Source: CAVUCH01 sp963739995
Lineage (GTDB): Bacteria > Acidobacteriota > Vicinamibacteria > Vicinamibacterales > JAENWD01
DNA: 64,000 nucleotides
Assembly (NCBI GenBank): GCA_963739995.1
Contig: CAVUCH010000003.1
Location: forward strand, 1 to 64,000
Direction of reading: 5' to 3'
Numbering within the stretch: position 1 is the first letter of the stretch; the number at the start of each line of letters is the position of its first letter. Below are positions 25,467-33,448 of this stretch, piece after piece. The position numbers and the translations under genes were made by a program. The notes below the pieces were generated by a model. It had not been told where the DNA came from. It saw only the letters and a program-made list of their open reading frames with translations, and ran no database searches.

Positions 25467-26648
25467 CTACTTGCGATCGGGACTGAGCTTGTCGATTTTC
25501 TGCTGCGCGCTCTGCCGGATTGCGGCCTTGAGCTGATCGCTCGCCCGGTCGCTCGCCAGCATCTCCAGTGACCTGCGCGCGGCCGCGAGCGCCAAATCGT
25601 TCTGGCCGGCGGCGAGATATCCGTCGCCGAGGCTGTCCTGTGCGTTCGCGGATGCCGGGTAGGCGTCGACGATCAGCTTGAACAGCTCGATGGCGTCCTT
25701 CGTCTCGCCGGCTTGCAGCCGTTCGTACGCGACCTGATTCATCACGGCTTCCGGGAACAGGAACGCCTTCTCGTCGCGGCGTCGGGCGTCGTGAAACAAC
25801 TCTACGGCCTTTGCCACGCCGCCGGACCCGTGAAGCGCGGACCAGAACTCCGTGGCGGGCGTCGTTCTGGACGAAGGGACGGTGCTGGGATCCGCGGGCG
25901 CCTTGATGAGCGTGTCCACGTACCACTCGACGATCTGCGTCACCAGCTCCGGATGCGGTTCGAAGATCTCAGTGCCGTGTCGACCATCCGCAAACCCGAC
26001 GAACCGATTGCGCGGATTGCCCGACAGTTCGGCAAGCCACTGCATGGACTGCGGCGCCTCCGGATCGTACTGATCATCGGCGGCGGCGGCAGCGAAGACC
26101 GGCATCCATTGCGTCCGCTGCAGAAAAGCCAATCCGGCGCGATCGGTGCCGCCGGCCAGCAGCACGAGCGACCGCACCTGAGGGTGTCGACGGGCGAGCT
26201 GCACCGCCTGCTGCACGCCGCAACTGCCGCCGCCCGCGCCAACACGCGTCTTGTCGACGCCTGGTTGCGACTGCAGATAGGCGAGGGCCGCATCGATGTC
26301 GCCGGGCCATGTGTCGGCGACGAGCGTCTGCCGCTGCGGCGCTTCCAGCGCGTTGAAACGGTCACCCGGGCTGTCGCCGAAACCGCGATAATCCAGAGCG
26401 AGCGCATGAATCCCCGCGGCGCTCAGCTGACGGCCGACAGGATCCCACGACTGCCGCGTTGTATTGCACATGTGCAGCAGCAAGACGGCTGGGCCCGGAG
26501 CGGCGGCCGCATAATAGGTCGCCTTGAGCGCGGCGCCGTCACGCGCGGTGACATCCACGGTTCGAGGTGGTGGCTCCGCGCCCCACCCCGGGGTAGCCGC
26601 GGTAACGAGCAGCACGCCCAACAGCCCACGCAGCATGCGATCCCTCAT
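25467..26648 (-). CDS. Secreted alpha/beta hydrolase (dienelactone hydrolase-like) with C-terminal TPR
   Basis: A 393-residue exported hydrolase. A signal peptide (LRGLLGVLLVTAATPGWGAE) is followed by an alpha/beta-hydrolase fold with LLLHMCNTTRQSWD, ALDYRGFGDSPG and the nucleophile elbow GAGGGSCGVQQAV. Candidates for Asp and His lie in ADDQYDPEAP and GRHGTEIF. The last ~120 residues form TPR-like helices (AYERLQAGETKDAIELFKLI, DSLGDGYLAAGQNDLALAAA). The substrate is unknown. ATG at 26648 is chosen for the signal peptide; ATG 26636, closer to an AGGGA, is an alternative, and an upstream in-frame start at 26783 is unlikely. Confidence 0.8.
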   Translation of the reverse strand: MRDRMLRGLLGVLLVTAATPGWGAEPPPRTVDVTARDGAALKATYYAAAAPGPAVLLLHMCNTTRQSWDPVGRQLSAAGIHALALDYRGFGDSPGDRFNALEAPQRQTLVADTWPGDIDAALAYLQSQPGVDKTRVGAGGGSCGVQQAVQLARRHPQVRSLVLLAGGTDRAGLAFLQRTQWMPVFAAAAADDQYDPEAPQSMQWLAELSGNPRNRFVGFADGRHGTEIFEPHPELVTQIVEWYVDTLIKAPADPSTVPSSRTTPATEFWSALHGSGGVAKAVELFHDARRRDEKAFLFPEAVMNQVAYERLQAGETKDAIELFKLIVDAYPASANAQDSLGDGYLAAGQNDLALAAARRSLEMLASDRASDQLKAAIRQSAQQKIDKLSPDRK

Positions 26649-27066
26649 ATCAAGTGCGCCAGCCTGACAAGGCGGCGAGGTGGGGGCGAGTACCCACGGA
26701 CGCGCGCAGTGTAGCAGCCGCTCGTGCGAAGGCGCCCCAACGTCCGTCTCAGCCGTCGAGCCGGCACGGACGTTCCGCTTCACACTTCCTCATCGTCCGC
26801 GCGGTCACACCACCAGGCCACACGAAGCGGTTTGGGTCGGCTGTGAACGCGTGTCGTGGCCACTAGATGGATGCTGGTCAGACCACACCTTCAACGTTAG
26901 ATTGGCCCAACAAAAAAGTTCAAGACTCAGGCGACGATCCGTGTTGCACGCCGCTGCCCACGGGTGTAATTTCAATGTCGAGATCGACGCTCGCGGCCGC
27001 GTGTTCGAGGGCGTATCTTCGTCACGCAACCGGGTCGCACACTTTCGACACTCCGGGAGGATCGCC
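26649..27066. other. Gene-free spacer, 418 nt
   Basis: Divergent spacer. It contains a patch of lower GC around 26875-26935 (TTAGATTGGCCC, AACAAAAAAGTTC) and the perfect 11-nt palindrome TGGTCAGACCA (26875-26885). No coding sequence was recognised. Confidence 0.6.
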
Positions 27067-27333
27067 ATGGCTGTTACCCAATCCTCACTCGCCTCCCCAG
27101 CGACACCCGGGTTCACCACGTCGGCCCTGACGCCTCAGCTGCTCACGCGCATCCGCGCGGAATATCGCGAGATGCCCGGCCTCCGGCTCACCCTGCTGCA
27201 GGCGCGCCGCCTCTGGGCGATTGACATCATGACGTGCTCCGCCGCGCTCGCGGTGCTCGAAGAGTCGGGCTTCCTCGTATCGACTCGGGACGGCGCGTTC
27301 GTGCTGGCGGAAGCAGGTCGAATGACGGCCTGA
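27067..27333 (+). CDS. Small conserved protein, possible winged-helix-like DNA-binding protein
   Basis: An 88-residue protein. ATG at 27067 follows GGGAGG. The core LTPQLLTRIRAEYREMPGLR, then LTLLQARRLWAIDIMTCSAA, then LAVLEESGFLVSTRDGAFVL reads as three helices and a beta hairpin, the outline of a winged helix: 'aeYremPGL.Lt..QA.RLw.ld...c...L..L...GfL'. I recognise this pattern from small proteins in soil Acidobacteriota and Proteobacteria, but no function is established to my knowledge. The upstream continuation of the frame is not conserved-looking and is left out. Confidence 0.7.
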   Translation: MAVTQSSLASPATPGFTTSALTPQLLTRIRAEYREMPGLRLTLLQARRLWAIDIMTCSAALAVLEESGFLVSTRDGAFVLAEAGRMTA

Positions 27334-27336
27334 CTG

Positions 27337-27354
27337 CCGGAACTGAAGTTCCGG
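27337..27354. repeat. CCGGAACT/AGTTCCGG small palindromic repeat
   Basis: CCGGAACTGAAGTTCCGG, exact 8-bp arms, directly after the stop of the small protein gene; may act as its terminator. Confidence 0.75.
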
Positions 27355-27430
27355 CGGTCACATCGGCCACTGATGCCCCCGTGGAGCCTGGACTTCATTC
27401 GCAGCGGACCAGGCAGCTCCGCCCGCCCCT

Positions 27431-27545
27431 TCACCTCGCGGACCAGTTCAGAATCACCTGCAGTTTCGGCCACCGGCGCGGCAACGGGCGGCTCGTACGT
27501 GGTCACGACGAACCGCTGACCATCGGCCGCGGCATCGTGGGGATC
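27431..27545 (-). pseudogene. Remnant: C-terminal end of a TolB-propeller or kinase-propeller protein
   Basis: One frame reads DGQRFVVTTYEPP; a neighbouring frame reads LQVILNWSARR and a stop at 27431-27433. Together they match the common end of acidobacterial propeller proteins (sPDGQRFLv.t......pi.VvlNWta.lkr). Only about 38 residues remain, with a frameshift between the two blocks. Confidence 0.5.
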
Positions 27546-27624
27546 GCACGGGGCTACGACCGCACGCCCGTGCATTGCTGGCGCCCCACCGCCCAGCCCC
27601 TGCCGCCCACCACCAGCCGCAAGG

Positions 27625-28884
27625 TCAGGGCCGCGGAACCTCCAGGCGATCGACCTTCCGTTCGGCGGGGCGCCAGGGCTTGTACACCTCCGTCGCGGGC
27701 TGGTGCGTCTGCCAGTCGAACCAGTACTCCAGCAGGAACGGGATGCGGCTGAGCGTGCGGCCGGTGAGGAGACCCGACGTGGCCCGGCCGCCGAAGTTCC
27801 ATTCGCTCATCGTCTCGAGGTCCGTCAGCGTGAGGCGCTCGGCAGGCGTCGCCACGAACTCGTGGCCGCGCCCGTCGATGCGGCGATCGAACACGCGCAC
27901 CGAACGTCCGTCCTCGGCAATCGCGAGCAGTACGGGCACACCGTTCAGGACGTCCACGAGGACGCGAGACTGCTGCAGCGCATCCAGCGGGTACGCCTTG
28001 CTCCGCCCGTTCACGGTGATGCCGACGACGAGCGTACGCGGCGTGAACGGCGATCCCTTGGGCAGCGTGGTGACGACTCGCGTTTTCGCCATCCGGCGCT
28101 CCCATCCGAGCGACGCGTAGTCGTCGCGCGCCTCGACACGCTCGTCCGGTTTCAGCACGCGTCCGCCGGGGTGATCCGCCTTCCACGTCCCGAATGTGAC
28201 CTCGTCGTGCGGAACGTGCGTGAGCTGCTTTCCCGTCATCGGCCCGGCGATCGCGCGCCCGGTCACCTGCTGCCACCAGGATCCGGTCTCGTCGTCCTGC
28301 ATGATGAAATTCTGGTTGTTGATGCCCGCCAGCCGGAACCGCATCGGCCGCCCGTCCACCGTCGACTTCCACACCAGACCGGTGTGACAGAGCGTTCAAT
28401 AGGTGACGACGAGCGGTATCCCTCCGACGATCTCGTTGACGAGGTGATGGTAGGCGAGCTGCCGGACCGGGTACGCGATCGCGGTGCCCTCCACGTCGAT
28501 GCCCATGACGACCTCGGCGTCGACCAGAAACGCGCGCGCCTCGGGGACGGCCACGTACTCGGCCTTCGGAAGCGCATTGAACATCCACTCGAAGTGGTTC
28601 TGCCGCGCGAACCAGGTGACCAGGCCCGTCACCGCCACCAGGAGGACGATGATCCCCCGCCGCCACCACCGCCGCGCTCCGCGCCACAGCAACAGCGCAG
28701 ACGCAAGGGCGGCCGCGAGCGCGATCGCGGTCACCAGCGGCGCCGCGCGTTTCAGCACGTAGGACAGTTCGACGCCGCTGGCCGTCTGCGGGCGGAACGG
28801 GTGGATGGTGAAAGTGGGGACGAGGACCACGGTGACCGCCGCGGCGGCGGCGAAGAGGAGAACAGGCCAGAGGAGACGCCGCAT
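27625..28884 (-). CDS. DUF3179-domain membrane protein, probable selenoprotein (in-frame UGA)
   Basis: Read through one TGA (28396-28398) this is a 419-residue protein. The N-terminus has three transmembrane helices (WPVLLFAAAAAVTVVLV, LVTAIALAAALASALLLW, GIIVLLVAVTGLVTWFA). The rest is the DUF3179 domain: AYPVRQLAYHHLVNEIVGGI, PLVVTY, then the UGA, then TLCHTGLVWKS. Family members I know have VTYCPLCxTG here, so UGA replaces the first Cys of a CxxC and would give UxxC. Nine nt after the UGA comes a 6-bp hairpin with loop GGTCT. No other stop interrupts either side and all conserved blocks are present (ITVNGRSKAYPL, MSEWNFGGRATSG). TACAAT sits 6 nt before the ATG, with no ribosome site. A redox role is inferred only from UxxC. 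Confidence 0.75.
28370..28386 (-). promoter_or_regulatory. Candidate bacterial SECIS hairpin
   Basis: On the coding strand: CACACC, loop GGTCT, GGTGTG, starting 9 nt after the UGA. The loop equals the GGUCU recognised by SelB in E. coli fdhF as I recall it, and its distance (GGU starts at +16) is at the short end of bacterial SECIS elements. Confidence 0.65.
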
Positions 28885-28890
28885 CCGGGG

Positions 28891-28896
28891 ATTGTA
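28891..28896 (-). promoter_or_regulatory. Putative -10 box TACAAT of the DUF3179 gene
   Basis: TACAAT, then 6 nt (CCCCGG), then the ATG at 28884. No Shine-Dalgarno site fits between; no convincing -35 box. Confidence 0.45.
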
Positions 28897-28920
28897 CAAA
28901 GGCCGGGCCGCGGCGGCACC

Positions 28921-29117
28921 ATGCACAATGCACGATGCAGAATTTACAACGCCAATACCGGGAAAGCCGCGCGGCGCGTGGGACCGCCGGCACCTCCCGC
29001 GTGCCCTCCCGAAGGCCCCGGCTAATCAGAGGCGCGGGCTAGTGGCCTGTCCTGTGCGAACTGCGCATGCCGCCATGCATCTGCGCAGTCCGGTTGTGCA
29101 TTGTGCATCGTGCATTG
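28921..29117. repeat. Inverted repeat with TGCACAATGCACGATGCA ends, copy 1
   Basis: Left end tgcacaatgcacgatgcag (28923-28940) and right end ttgtgcattgtgcatcgtgc (29094-29113) are complementary with a one-unit offset; about 195 bp overall, with no coding sequence inside. Confidence 0.75.
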
Positions 29118-29128
29118 CGTCGGGGCCG

Positions 29129-29455
29129 CTAGTCCCCGGCCCGAGGCGGCCGCACCGCCACCTCCCATCCGGCTGTCTCGTGAAAGCAATGCTGGCAGAT
29201 CAGATACATCCGCGGGCCGTCGATGCCCCTGATGAAGGCGTGCCCGCGAATCGCAGCGCAGAACCACTGCCGAAGGCGCAGGTCCAGAGAAACTGCGCGC
29301 TGCGCAGGCGCGTGCACCTGTGTCGACTCGCTCACGGGGCGCGCAGACTCGAACGGAGAGATCCTCCGCCGGAACTGAAGTTCCGGCTCCACGTCGCCTC
29401 TGGGGTGAAACCAGCCGACGGTGCGCTCCAACGTGCCGTTCAGAAGGGTGGTCAT
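29129..29455 (-). CDS. Small hypothetical protein with CxxC zinc-ribbon-like end
   Basis: 108 residues at most. The conserved part is near the C-terminus: IRGHAFIRGIDGPRMYLICQ then HCFHETAGWEV. This fits a small family in which GH....rd...L.L.C..CghEt.GW is conserved, with C-x2-C likely binding zinc. The N-terminal start is unsure: no ribosome site precedes 29455, and a CCGGAACTGAAGTTCCGG repeat lies inside the frame (encoding PELQFRR), so the true start may be further in. Confidence 0.5.
   Translation of the reverse strand: MTTLLNGTLERTVGWFHPRGDVEPELQFRRRISPFESARPVSESTQVHAPAQRAVSLDLRLRQWFCAAIRGHAFIRGIDGPRMYLICQHCFHETAGWEVAVRPPRAGD
29369..29386. repeat. CCGGAACT/AGTTCCGG small palindromic repeat
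   Basis: Exact copy of the 27337-27354 palindrome, inside the frame of the small CxxC protein. Confidence 0.75.
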
Positions 29456-29761
29456 GCCCCGAAGAGGGGCAAGGGTTGGGCCAGCGTCAGACCTGAAACC
29501 TCGCGGGCAGATCTGCCCGCGAGAAGGGCTGGGCTCTTGTCGGGGGCAGACAGAGATCTGTCAACACGCGGACAGTGACCGATCCCGGATTACCGACATA
29601 AACACCTCCCGATCTCAATTGCAGAAGTGGACAAATACCTCCCGACCACGATTGTCGAATTCTGCCACCGGGCTCGGCTCCGGAGTCCAAATTCCGGCTA
29701 TCTGGCTGCAGCTTCTACACTTTGGGGCGTAGGTCCGGGCCGAAGCGGGGTAGCGACTCCC
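29456..29761. other. Spacer with palindrome and direct repeat
   Basis: Contains a short hairpin (GCCCC..GGGGC near 29458), the 24-bp perfect palindrome at 29500-29523 and an imperfect direct repeat (ACCTCCCGA at 29604 and 29637, 33 nt apart). On the minus strand the repeat gives two GGGAGGT ribosome-site-like stretches. No gene recognised; possibly a decayed mobile-element end. Confidence 0.5.
29500..29523. repeat. 24-bp perfect palindrome
   Basis: CTCGCGGGCAGA and its exact complement TCTGCCCGCGAG, no loop bases left over. Could form a cruciform or be a protein-binding site. Confidence 0.75.
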
Positions 29762-31786
29762 TCAGAGGCCGAATACGACGACAGTCGGAGCGCCCGGGTT
29801 CTTTTCCACCCAGAAGTTGGACGGGCTTCCCGCCGCGGCGGCGATGTACTGCCGCCCGTCCACTTCGTAGGTCACGATGCCGCCACCCATCGGTCCGCCG
29901 GTGTTGAAGCGATACAGCACCTCGCCCGATCGTGCATCGAGGGCGAGAAAGTCACCGGTCAACTCCCCTGCGAGCAGCAGGCCTCCGGCTGTCGACGTGA
30001 CGGCAGCCACCATCGGGCGCGGCGATCGATATCTCCACCTCACCTCGCCTGTCGTCGCGTCCAGCGCGGTGATCCAGCCGTGGGCCTTCTCGGGCGGATC
30101 GAACTCGAACGTCCCGCCGAAGTAGCTCTTGCCCGGGATGTACCTCGGTTCCGCAAAGGCCGTGAGGGTGGAGCACCAGTCCACCGCGGGAACGTACAGC
30201 ATGTTGGTCAGCGCGTTGAACGAGGGGCCGTTCCACTCGACGCCGCCGAGCATGCCCGGGCACGCGCGCGTCGGCGTGGTCGTGATCGGCACGTCCACGT
30301 TCTCACGGGTCGCCACCGCGGTCTCGTACACGATGTCGTGCGTGTCGCGATCGAGGGTGCGGAGCAGTCCATCCTTGCCCGCAGTCGCCACCAGCCGGCG
30401 CGTCACACCATTCACCGACGCCGTGAACAGCGGCATGGTGTGAGTGAGATCCCAGTCGTGTGAATCGTTCGGCACCAGCGATCGGTGCCATCGCCGCTTC
30501 CCCGTGCGCACGTCGAGCACGACGATCGAATTCGTGTAGAGGTTGTCGCCGGGCCGGAGGTGCGCGGGGAGATCGGGGGATGGGTTGGTGACCGGCACGT
30601 GCAGGTCGCCGGTCTCGACGTCCAGTGCAAACGATGTCCACACGGCCCCGCCGCCGATCGGGATGTTCTTCGGGTTCTGCCACGTTTCAAAGCCCGGCTC
30701 GCCCGGCCTGGGCACGGTGTTGAACCGCCACACCGGCGCCCCGTCCGCAAGCCGGAACGCACCAACCCACCCCTGGAGCATGTGCTCGCTGCCGGCAGGC
30801 CCGATCAGCACGAGGTCATCGAAGATGATCGGCGCCATCGTGAAGTTCTCGCCCTTTTCGGAGTACGCCACCCGCCTGCCCCACAGCAGCGCGCCCGTCT
30901 GCGTGCTGAGCGCAAGCAGGAAACCATCGGGCGTCGCGCGGACGACGCGGCCGTCCTTGAGGGCGACCCCGCGATTGCGATCCCACACGACGTCGCCGCG
31001 CGGCCGCCACGTGTGCCGCCACTTCACCCGGCAGCTCGCCGCGTCCAGCGCGATGGTGCTCCTCGAGGTCGTCAGGTACATCGTCTTGTCATGCACCAGG
31101 GGACCGGTCTGGAAGTTGTCGCGCTCTCCCACCTGGAACATGCAGGCGGGCGCCAGGCGGGAGACGTTCGCCGTGTTGATCTGATCGAGCGGCGAGAAGC
31201 GGCTGCCGGCGTAGTCGTGCGTGTGCACGAGCCAGTCGGTGGAGCGGGCGGCACCTGTGAGGGCGGCCTGATCGGGGCCGTTCGTGCCGGGAAGGGCGCC
31301 GGGGTCGCCCGGCACGAGGTCAGGTCCGGCCGCCGGGGCTTCGGCGGAGGTCGATACATACTTGCCGGCCCACGCGAACTGCTGCTGCAGACCCGGAGCA
31401 CCCAGGGCGAGAGGCGCCGTCCCCGGCGTGTAGCCGTTCGCTTCGAGGATGTACGCGACCGTCGCGGCGTGGTCCTCCACCGGGATCGACGCCGCGGCCC
31501 GCGGCGGCATCGTGTTGCGTGTCAGGTAGAAGAGATCGTCAACGGTGACGTCCGGATGACGCCATCGCGCCTGGAACGCCGGACCCGCGAGAGACGGCGC
31601 GCTGCCGCCGGCGAGTGCCGGCCCGTGACAGGCAGCGCACACCTGCTCGTACACGACCTTCCCGCGCGCTGCCTGCGCGGCGGTGAAGAGGCCCGCGGCG
31701 GCGGGCGTCGGTTGGGACGAGCGGGCCGCGCCCGCAAGTGAGACCGCGACTGTGACGAGGAGGGCGGACGCGAAAGATCGGCGCAT
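29762..31786 (-). CDS. Cytochrome c / PQQ-dependent dehydrogenase-like protein
   Basis: A 674-residue periplasmic oxidoreductase. A signal peptide (FASALLVTVAVSLAGAA) is followed by one class-I cytochrome c domain with heme motif CAACH (residues 50-54) and probable axial Met in NTMPPRAAAS. Then comes an eight-bladed quinoprotein propeller: W-motif-like WKRHTW-type blades, GKRRWHRSLVPNDSHDWDLT, ALDATTGEVRWRY, ALDARSGEVLYRFNTGG. The heme domain at the N-terminus rather than the C-terminus of the propeller matches a group common in Acidobacteriota. The substrate (alcohol or sugar) cannot be read. The ribosome site GGAG lies in the adjacent GGCTCC repeat. Confidence 0.85.
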   Translation of the reverse strand: MRRSFASALLVTVAVSLAGAARSSQPTPAAAGLFTAAQAARGKVVYEQVCAACHGPALAGGSAPSLAGPAFQARWRHPDVTVDDLFYLTRNTMPPRAAASIPVEDHAATVAYILEANGYTPGTAPLALGAPGLQQQFAWAGKYVSTSAEAPAAGPDLVPGDPGALPGTNGPDQAALTGAARSTDWLVHTHDYAGSRFSPLDQINTANVSRLAPACMFQVGERDNFQTGPLVHDKTMYLTTSRSTIALDAASCRVKWRHTWRPRGDVVWDRNRGVALKDGRVVRATPDGFLLALSTQTGALLWGRRVAYSEKGENFTMAPIIFDDLVLIGPAGSEHMLQGWVGAFRLADGAPVWRFNTVPRPGEPGFETWQNPKNIPIGGGAVWTSFALDVETGDLHVPVTNPSPDLPAHLRPGDNLYTNSIVVLDVRTGKRRWHRSLVPNDSHDWDLTHTMPLFTASVNGVTRRLVATAGKDGLLRTLDRDTHDIVYETAVATRENVDVPITTTPTRACPGMLGGVEWNGPSFNALTNMLYVPAVDWCSTLTAFAEPRYIPGKSYFGGTFEFDPPEKAHGWITALDATTGEVRWRYRSPRPMVAAVTSTAGGLLLAGELTGDFLALDARSGEVLYRFNTGGPMGGGIVTYEVDGRQYIAAAAGSPSNFWVEKNPGAPTVVVFGL

Positions 31787-31792
31787 GTGGTC

Positions 31793-31883
31793 GGCTCCGG
31801 GCTTCAGGCTCCAGCGTTCCGGGCTTTCTGGCTCCGGCCGTGGCCGGACCAGCCCGGGAGCTCGGAGCCTGGAATCTGAAGCC
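31793..31883. repeat. GGCTCC inverted repeat, full element
   Basis: Arms ggctccgggcttcaggctcc and ggagctcggagcctggaatc around GGCTTTCTGGCTCCGG. It fills the gap between two genes on the minus strand and touches the stop of the upstream one. Confidence 0.8.
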
Positions 31884-32971
31884 TATTCGAACCTCGTCAG
31901 CCGTACATCGAGCACCCGAACGCCCTTTGGAGCGCGGGCCCACTGGACGAGGATGGGGCTCTGATAGGTGCCTGCAACGATGCCCGGGCCGGGCGTCGCG
32001 GTCTCGGACACGAGCAGGCTCACAGAGCGGCGCATGCGGAGGAAGCGCGAGACGGGCACGGCCATCGCCCGGGCCATCAGACGCTCGATGCGCGACTCGC
32101 CGAGGCCGATCACGTCGACGAGCCGATTGAGCGCGCGCACCAGATCGTAGCGCGCGTATTCGATCGTCTTGAACGGCACCGACGCGGGGTCGATGATCGC
32201 GTTGCGCGCCTTCTCGGTCGCGAAGCGGAGCGGGTTGCGCAGCACGTCGGCGAGGTCGTGCCGCATCAGCAGCGACTCGTACTCGTTCACCGTCAGGTTG
32301 GCGCGCTGCTCGCCCGGCGCGAGCTGCACCTGGAGGCGGCCCTTCGGGATCTCATTCGCGGCAATGAAGGCGGACAGCTGGTCGTAGATCCCGAGCTGCG
32401 GGTCCTTCAGGTTGATCGCGTCAATCGGGTGCGCCGACACCGGCACCTCAACCCGCATCGACGCGATCTCGACCTCGCGGTTGTAACCGATGAGCGTCGT
32501 CTTGCGGCGGCGGGGCGTACCCTGGTGGGTGCCATCGAGGTCGATGAAACAGACAGGCCCCGGGCGCCGATTGAGGTAGGACACGCAGGCATCGAGCCCG
32601 CTCGCGATGAACGCCAGGTGCGAATCGCCGTTCGCCGGCTCGGTCGGGCGCTGCTCAGGCGTCAGTTCGGCGCGCTGGTCGAGATCGTCGTGCCTGTACC
32701 CGGCCCCTTCCGGAAAGAGCGTCCCGAACAGATCCACATACGGCCGAACGCCCTGCGGATTGTGAGCCGCCAATCGCATCGCGAGGCTTTGGGGCAGGTA
32801 GCCGGCCGTCGTGTGGAACGAGTAGTAGAGGCAGTGTGCGAACTGATCGAGAACGTTCCCGTGCTGGACTGCCGCCCGCGCCCGGACGTCGGTTACATCG
32901 ATCCGCGCGTGCGGGACTACTTCGAGCGTCAGCTCAAGCGGGGACATCGTGGGGGCAGCGGGTCGGCGCAC
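31883..32971 (-). CDS. YjbQ-like protein with an extra C-terminal domain
   Basis: 362 residues. The first half has the signature of the YjbQ/UPF0047 family: YYSFHTTAGYLPQSL (metal-binding His region), LFPEGAGYRHDDLDQR, GDSHLAFIASGLDACVSYL and PVCFIDLDGTHQG. Some YjbQ proteins have weak thiamine-phosphate synthase activity, but the family's true role is unclear. The second half (residues ~190-362) has no counterpart I recognise; it contains AFIAANEIPKGRLQVQLAPG and FLRMRRSVSLLVSE. The start is uncertain: GTG at 32971 lies 7 nt after TACAAG (possible leaderless start), ATG at 32947 is the alternative; neither has a ribosome site. Confidence 0.6.
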   Translation of the reverse strand: MRRPAAPTMSPLELTLEVVPHARIDVTDVRARAAVQHGNVLDQFAHCLYYSFHTTAGYLPQSLAMRLAAHNPQGVRPYVDLFGTLFPEGAGYRHDDLDQRAELTPEQRPTEPANGDSHLAFIASGLDACVSYLNRRPGPVCFIDLDGTHQGTPRRRKTTLIGYNREVEIASMRVEVPVSAHPIDAINLKDPQLGIYDQLSAFIAANEIPKGRLQVQLAPGEQRANLTVNEYESLLMRHDLADVLRNPLRFATEKARNAIIDPASVPFKTIEYARYDLVRALNRLVDVIGLGESRIERLMARAMAVPVSRFLRMRRSVSLLVSETATPGPGIVAGTYQSPILVQWARAPKGVRVLDVRLTRFE

Positions 32972-33448
32972 CTATTCGCTTGTAACGTTAACACCTATCG
33001 GCAGCTAGACAAAATCCATCAGGGTTCCGCGGGGGCGGCCGCCGGCCGCGCCCAGGTGGCTGGCCGGGGCGGTGCTGCCCCCGCCCTACGCGTCGGCCCG
33101 CGATACCGTCCGCGGCGCGAGCGAATACCACCGCGCCGGCGGCGACGGTGTGGTGTTGAACAGGAAGGCTCGACGCGATAAGAGGGACATGACGGCATCG
33201 CACTGCCGTCACCGTGTCCGCAGGGCCTGAAGTCCGGCCGCACATCAGCAGGTCCGGGCTCCTCCAATTCCGATTCGGGTCCGCGATCGCAAGGCCGCTG
33301 CACGTTCACCAATCCGCGGTTCCAAAACGCACAAGCCCGGGCTGCAGCTCGCGGCGTGCACTTACAGAACTCTTACAATGCGCACGCTCTGAAGTTGCTA
33401 CGTTTGTAGGTCGGTTGTGGCTTGTATGTGTCCGCTGAGGAGTTCTCG
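32972..33448. other. Gene-free spacer, 477 nt
   Basis: Divergent spacer before the desaturase. It holds GC-rich inverted segments (ggggcggtgctgcccccgcc near 33070-33090), a TGAAGTCCGGCC relative of the small palindromic repeats (33227-33238) and a less GC-rich promoter-like stretch (33355-33420). No gene recognised. Confidence 0.5.

Noticed and set aside
27554..28993. Alternative 479-codon frame over the DUF3179 gene that avoids the UGA
   Set aside because: Arg/Ala/Pro-rich with no match to a family, while the interrupted frame carries all DUF3179 motifs.
32972..33448. tRNA or other structured RNA in the GC-rich spacer
   Set aside because: No cloverleaf with a GTTC-type T loop and CCA-compatible end; the inverted GC stretches look like repeat remains.
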